Translations under genes and position numbers: made by a program
Shown: positions 63,497 through 64,000 of the stretch, piece after piece
How the letters are laid out: the number at the start of each line of letters is the position of its first letter
How positions within the stretch are numbered: position 1 is the first letter of the stretch
Source: Pontibacter russatus
GTDB lineage: Bacteria > Bacteroidota > Bacteroidia > Cytophagales > Hymenobacteraceae
Reading direction: 5' to 3'
Length of the DNA: 64,000 nucleotides
Assembly (NCBI RefSeq): GCF_009931655.1
Contig: NZ_CP047984.1
Span: forward strand, 1,116,001 to 1,180,000
The notes under the pieces: generated by a model
What the model was told of the DNA's origin: nothing
The model's input: the letters and a program-made list of their open reading frames with translations, nothing else
Databases searched by the model: none

Positions 63497-64000
63497 GTGT
63501 ACCAGGCAGACATCTCCGCAACCAAAGCATTTCTGAAAGGCATCTTCGAGCGCAGCACCACGCCGCAAGGCCGTGCATGGCTCACGCAGAAAACCGAACT
63601 GGTAAGCTCCGGGTCCGCAAAGGAGAAAGACTTTTACCTCGCCTTCAGCGCCGCGCCGCGCTTCGTGGGCAAAGAGCACCTGCAGTTGACAGAAGCTGAT
63701 CTAGCGCAGGCCGATGCCCTGCGGGCAGGCTTCAACCCCAGCCGCTGGACCGCCGACCAGGCAGCCCGCACGCTGCTGCTGCTCTCGCTACCCGCGCAGG
63801 ACGCCGACGCCTTTGTGAAGCAGGTCGAGACGCTTTTCGGAACGGCGGATATGGGCGAGCAGGTGGCGCTGTATGGCAGCCTGCCCCTGCTGCCTTACCC
63901 GGAGCGATTCAGCAAAAGGGCCTCGGAGGGCGTGCGCACCAACATTGGTGACGTGTACGAGGCCGTGGCCCTGGATAACCCCTTCCCCTCTGAGTATATG
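63497..64000 (+). CDS. eboA: EboA-like protein (5' part, cut by window end)
   Basis: An open frame runs from a GTG at 63497 (VYQADISATKAFLKG) to the window end without a stop: 168 codons. LLPYPERFSKRASEGVRTNIGDVYEAVALDNPFPSEY resembles the conserved block of EboA, first gene of the ebo cluster, which makes a secreted terpenoid-linked small molecule and occurs in Bacteroidota and cyanobacteria. A stop codon at 63464-63466 and no in-frame ATG favour the GTG start. The call rests on memory of the motif. Confidence 0.72.
   Translation, partial: MYQADISATKAFLKGIFERSTTPQGRAWLTQKTELVSSGSAKEKDFYLAFSAAPRFVGKEHLQLTEADLAQADALRAGFNPSRWTADQAARTLLLLSLPAQDADAFVKQVETLFGTADMGEQVALYGSLPLLPYPERFSKRASEGVRTNIGDVYEAVALDNPFPSEYM

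Noticed and set aside
1..64000. CRISPR array or prophage
   Set aside because: No regularly spaced direct repeats, cas genes, integrase or phage structural genes were recognised.

Overview
The window looks like a chromosomal segment of a Bacteroidota bacterium, most like Cytophagales/Hymenobacteraceae (Pontibacter-like). That placement is inferred from gene content and style: a type IX secretion tail on a subtilase, Bacteroidota -7 elements (TAnnTTTG), no obvious Shine-Dalgarno sites, moderately high GC coding sequence, and a striking excess of TATATA in genes and gaps alike. No database search was possible; family names come from motif recognition.

Layout. 1-2.1 kb: an AT-rich TlpA-like lipoprotein. 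2.1-8.9 kb: an L-rhamnose utilisation cluster (mutarotase, NCS1-type permease, small membrane protein, RhaI isomerase, FGGY kinase, MFS transporter); no aldolase is present. 9.0-10.3 kb: tRNA-Pro(GGG) followed by an AT-rich HNH protein. 10.6-15.4 kb: WYL-like protein, a large FAD/Fe-S dehydrogenase and PurU. 15.4-25.0 kb: nitrate/nitrite assimilation on the minus strand (nirB, nirD, a nitrate reductase split by an apparent frameshift, a rubredoxin-tailed protein), with a divergent siroheme methyltransferase. 25.0-30.4 kb: DUF4136 lipoprotein, then a stressosome-type module (RsbR, RsbS, RsbT, ATPase-phosphatase fusion, ATPase-histidine kinase fusion) and a convergent response regulator. 30.9-50 kb: mostly housekeeping and conserved genes (PaaN, secreted subtilase, YebC, M49-like peptidase, deoxynucleoside kinase, GAF protein, CDGSH protein, ACBP, oligopeptidase B). 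50.0-50.65 kb: a decayed IS5-type element. 51.5-61.6 kb: sulfate assimilation. The plus-strand operon is cysH-cysD-cysN; the minus-strand genes are sulfite reductase, a siroheme-synthase/TSUP fusion and a MetZ-like sulfhydrylase. 62-64 kb: two small proteins, a Mug glycosylase and the start of an EboA-like gene.

The most notable find is a matched pair of composite leaders. Each begins with a SAM-I (S-box) riboswitch and continues, 8 nt after the P1 helix, into a short ORF ending in a run of five cysteine codons. One precedes cysH-cysD-cysN (51543-51784, plus). The other precedes sulfite reductase (61308-61525, minus). The two leader peptides share residues at matching positions, so they look homologous. 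The architecture suggests that SAM gates translation of a leader whose Cys codons sense charged tRNA-Cys, giving sulfate reduction two stacked end-product checks.

Metabolically, the nitrate and sulfate blocks are linked by siroheme: NirB and sulfite reductase both need it, SumT makes precorrin-2, and the fused CysG-like domain beside sulfite reductase would finish it.
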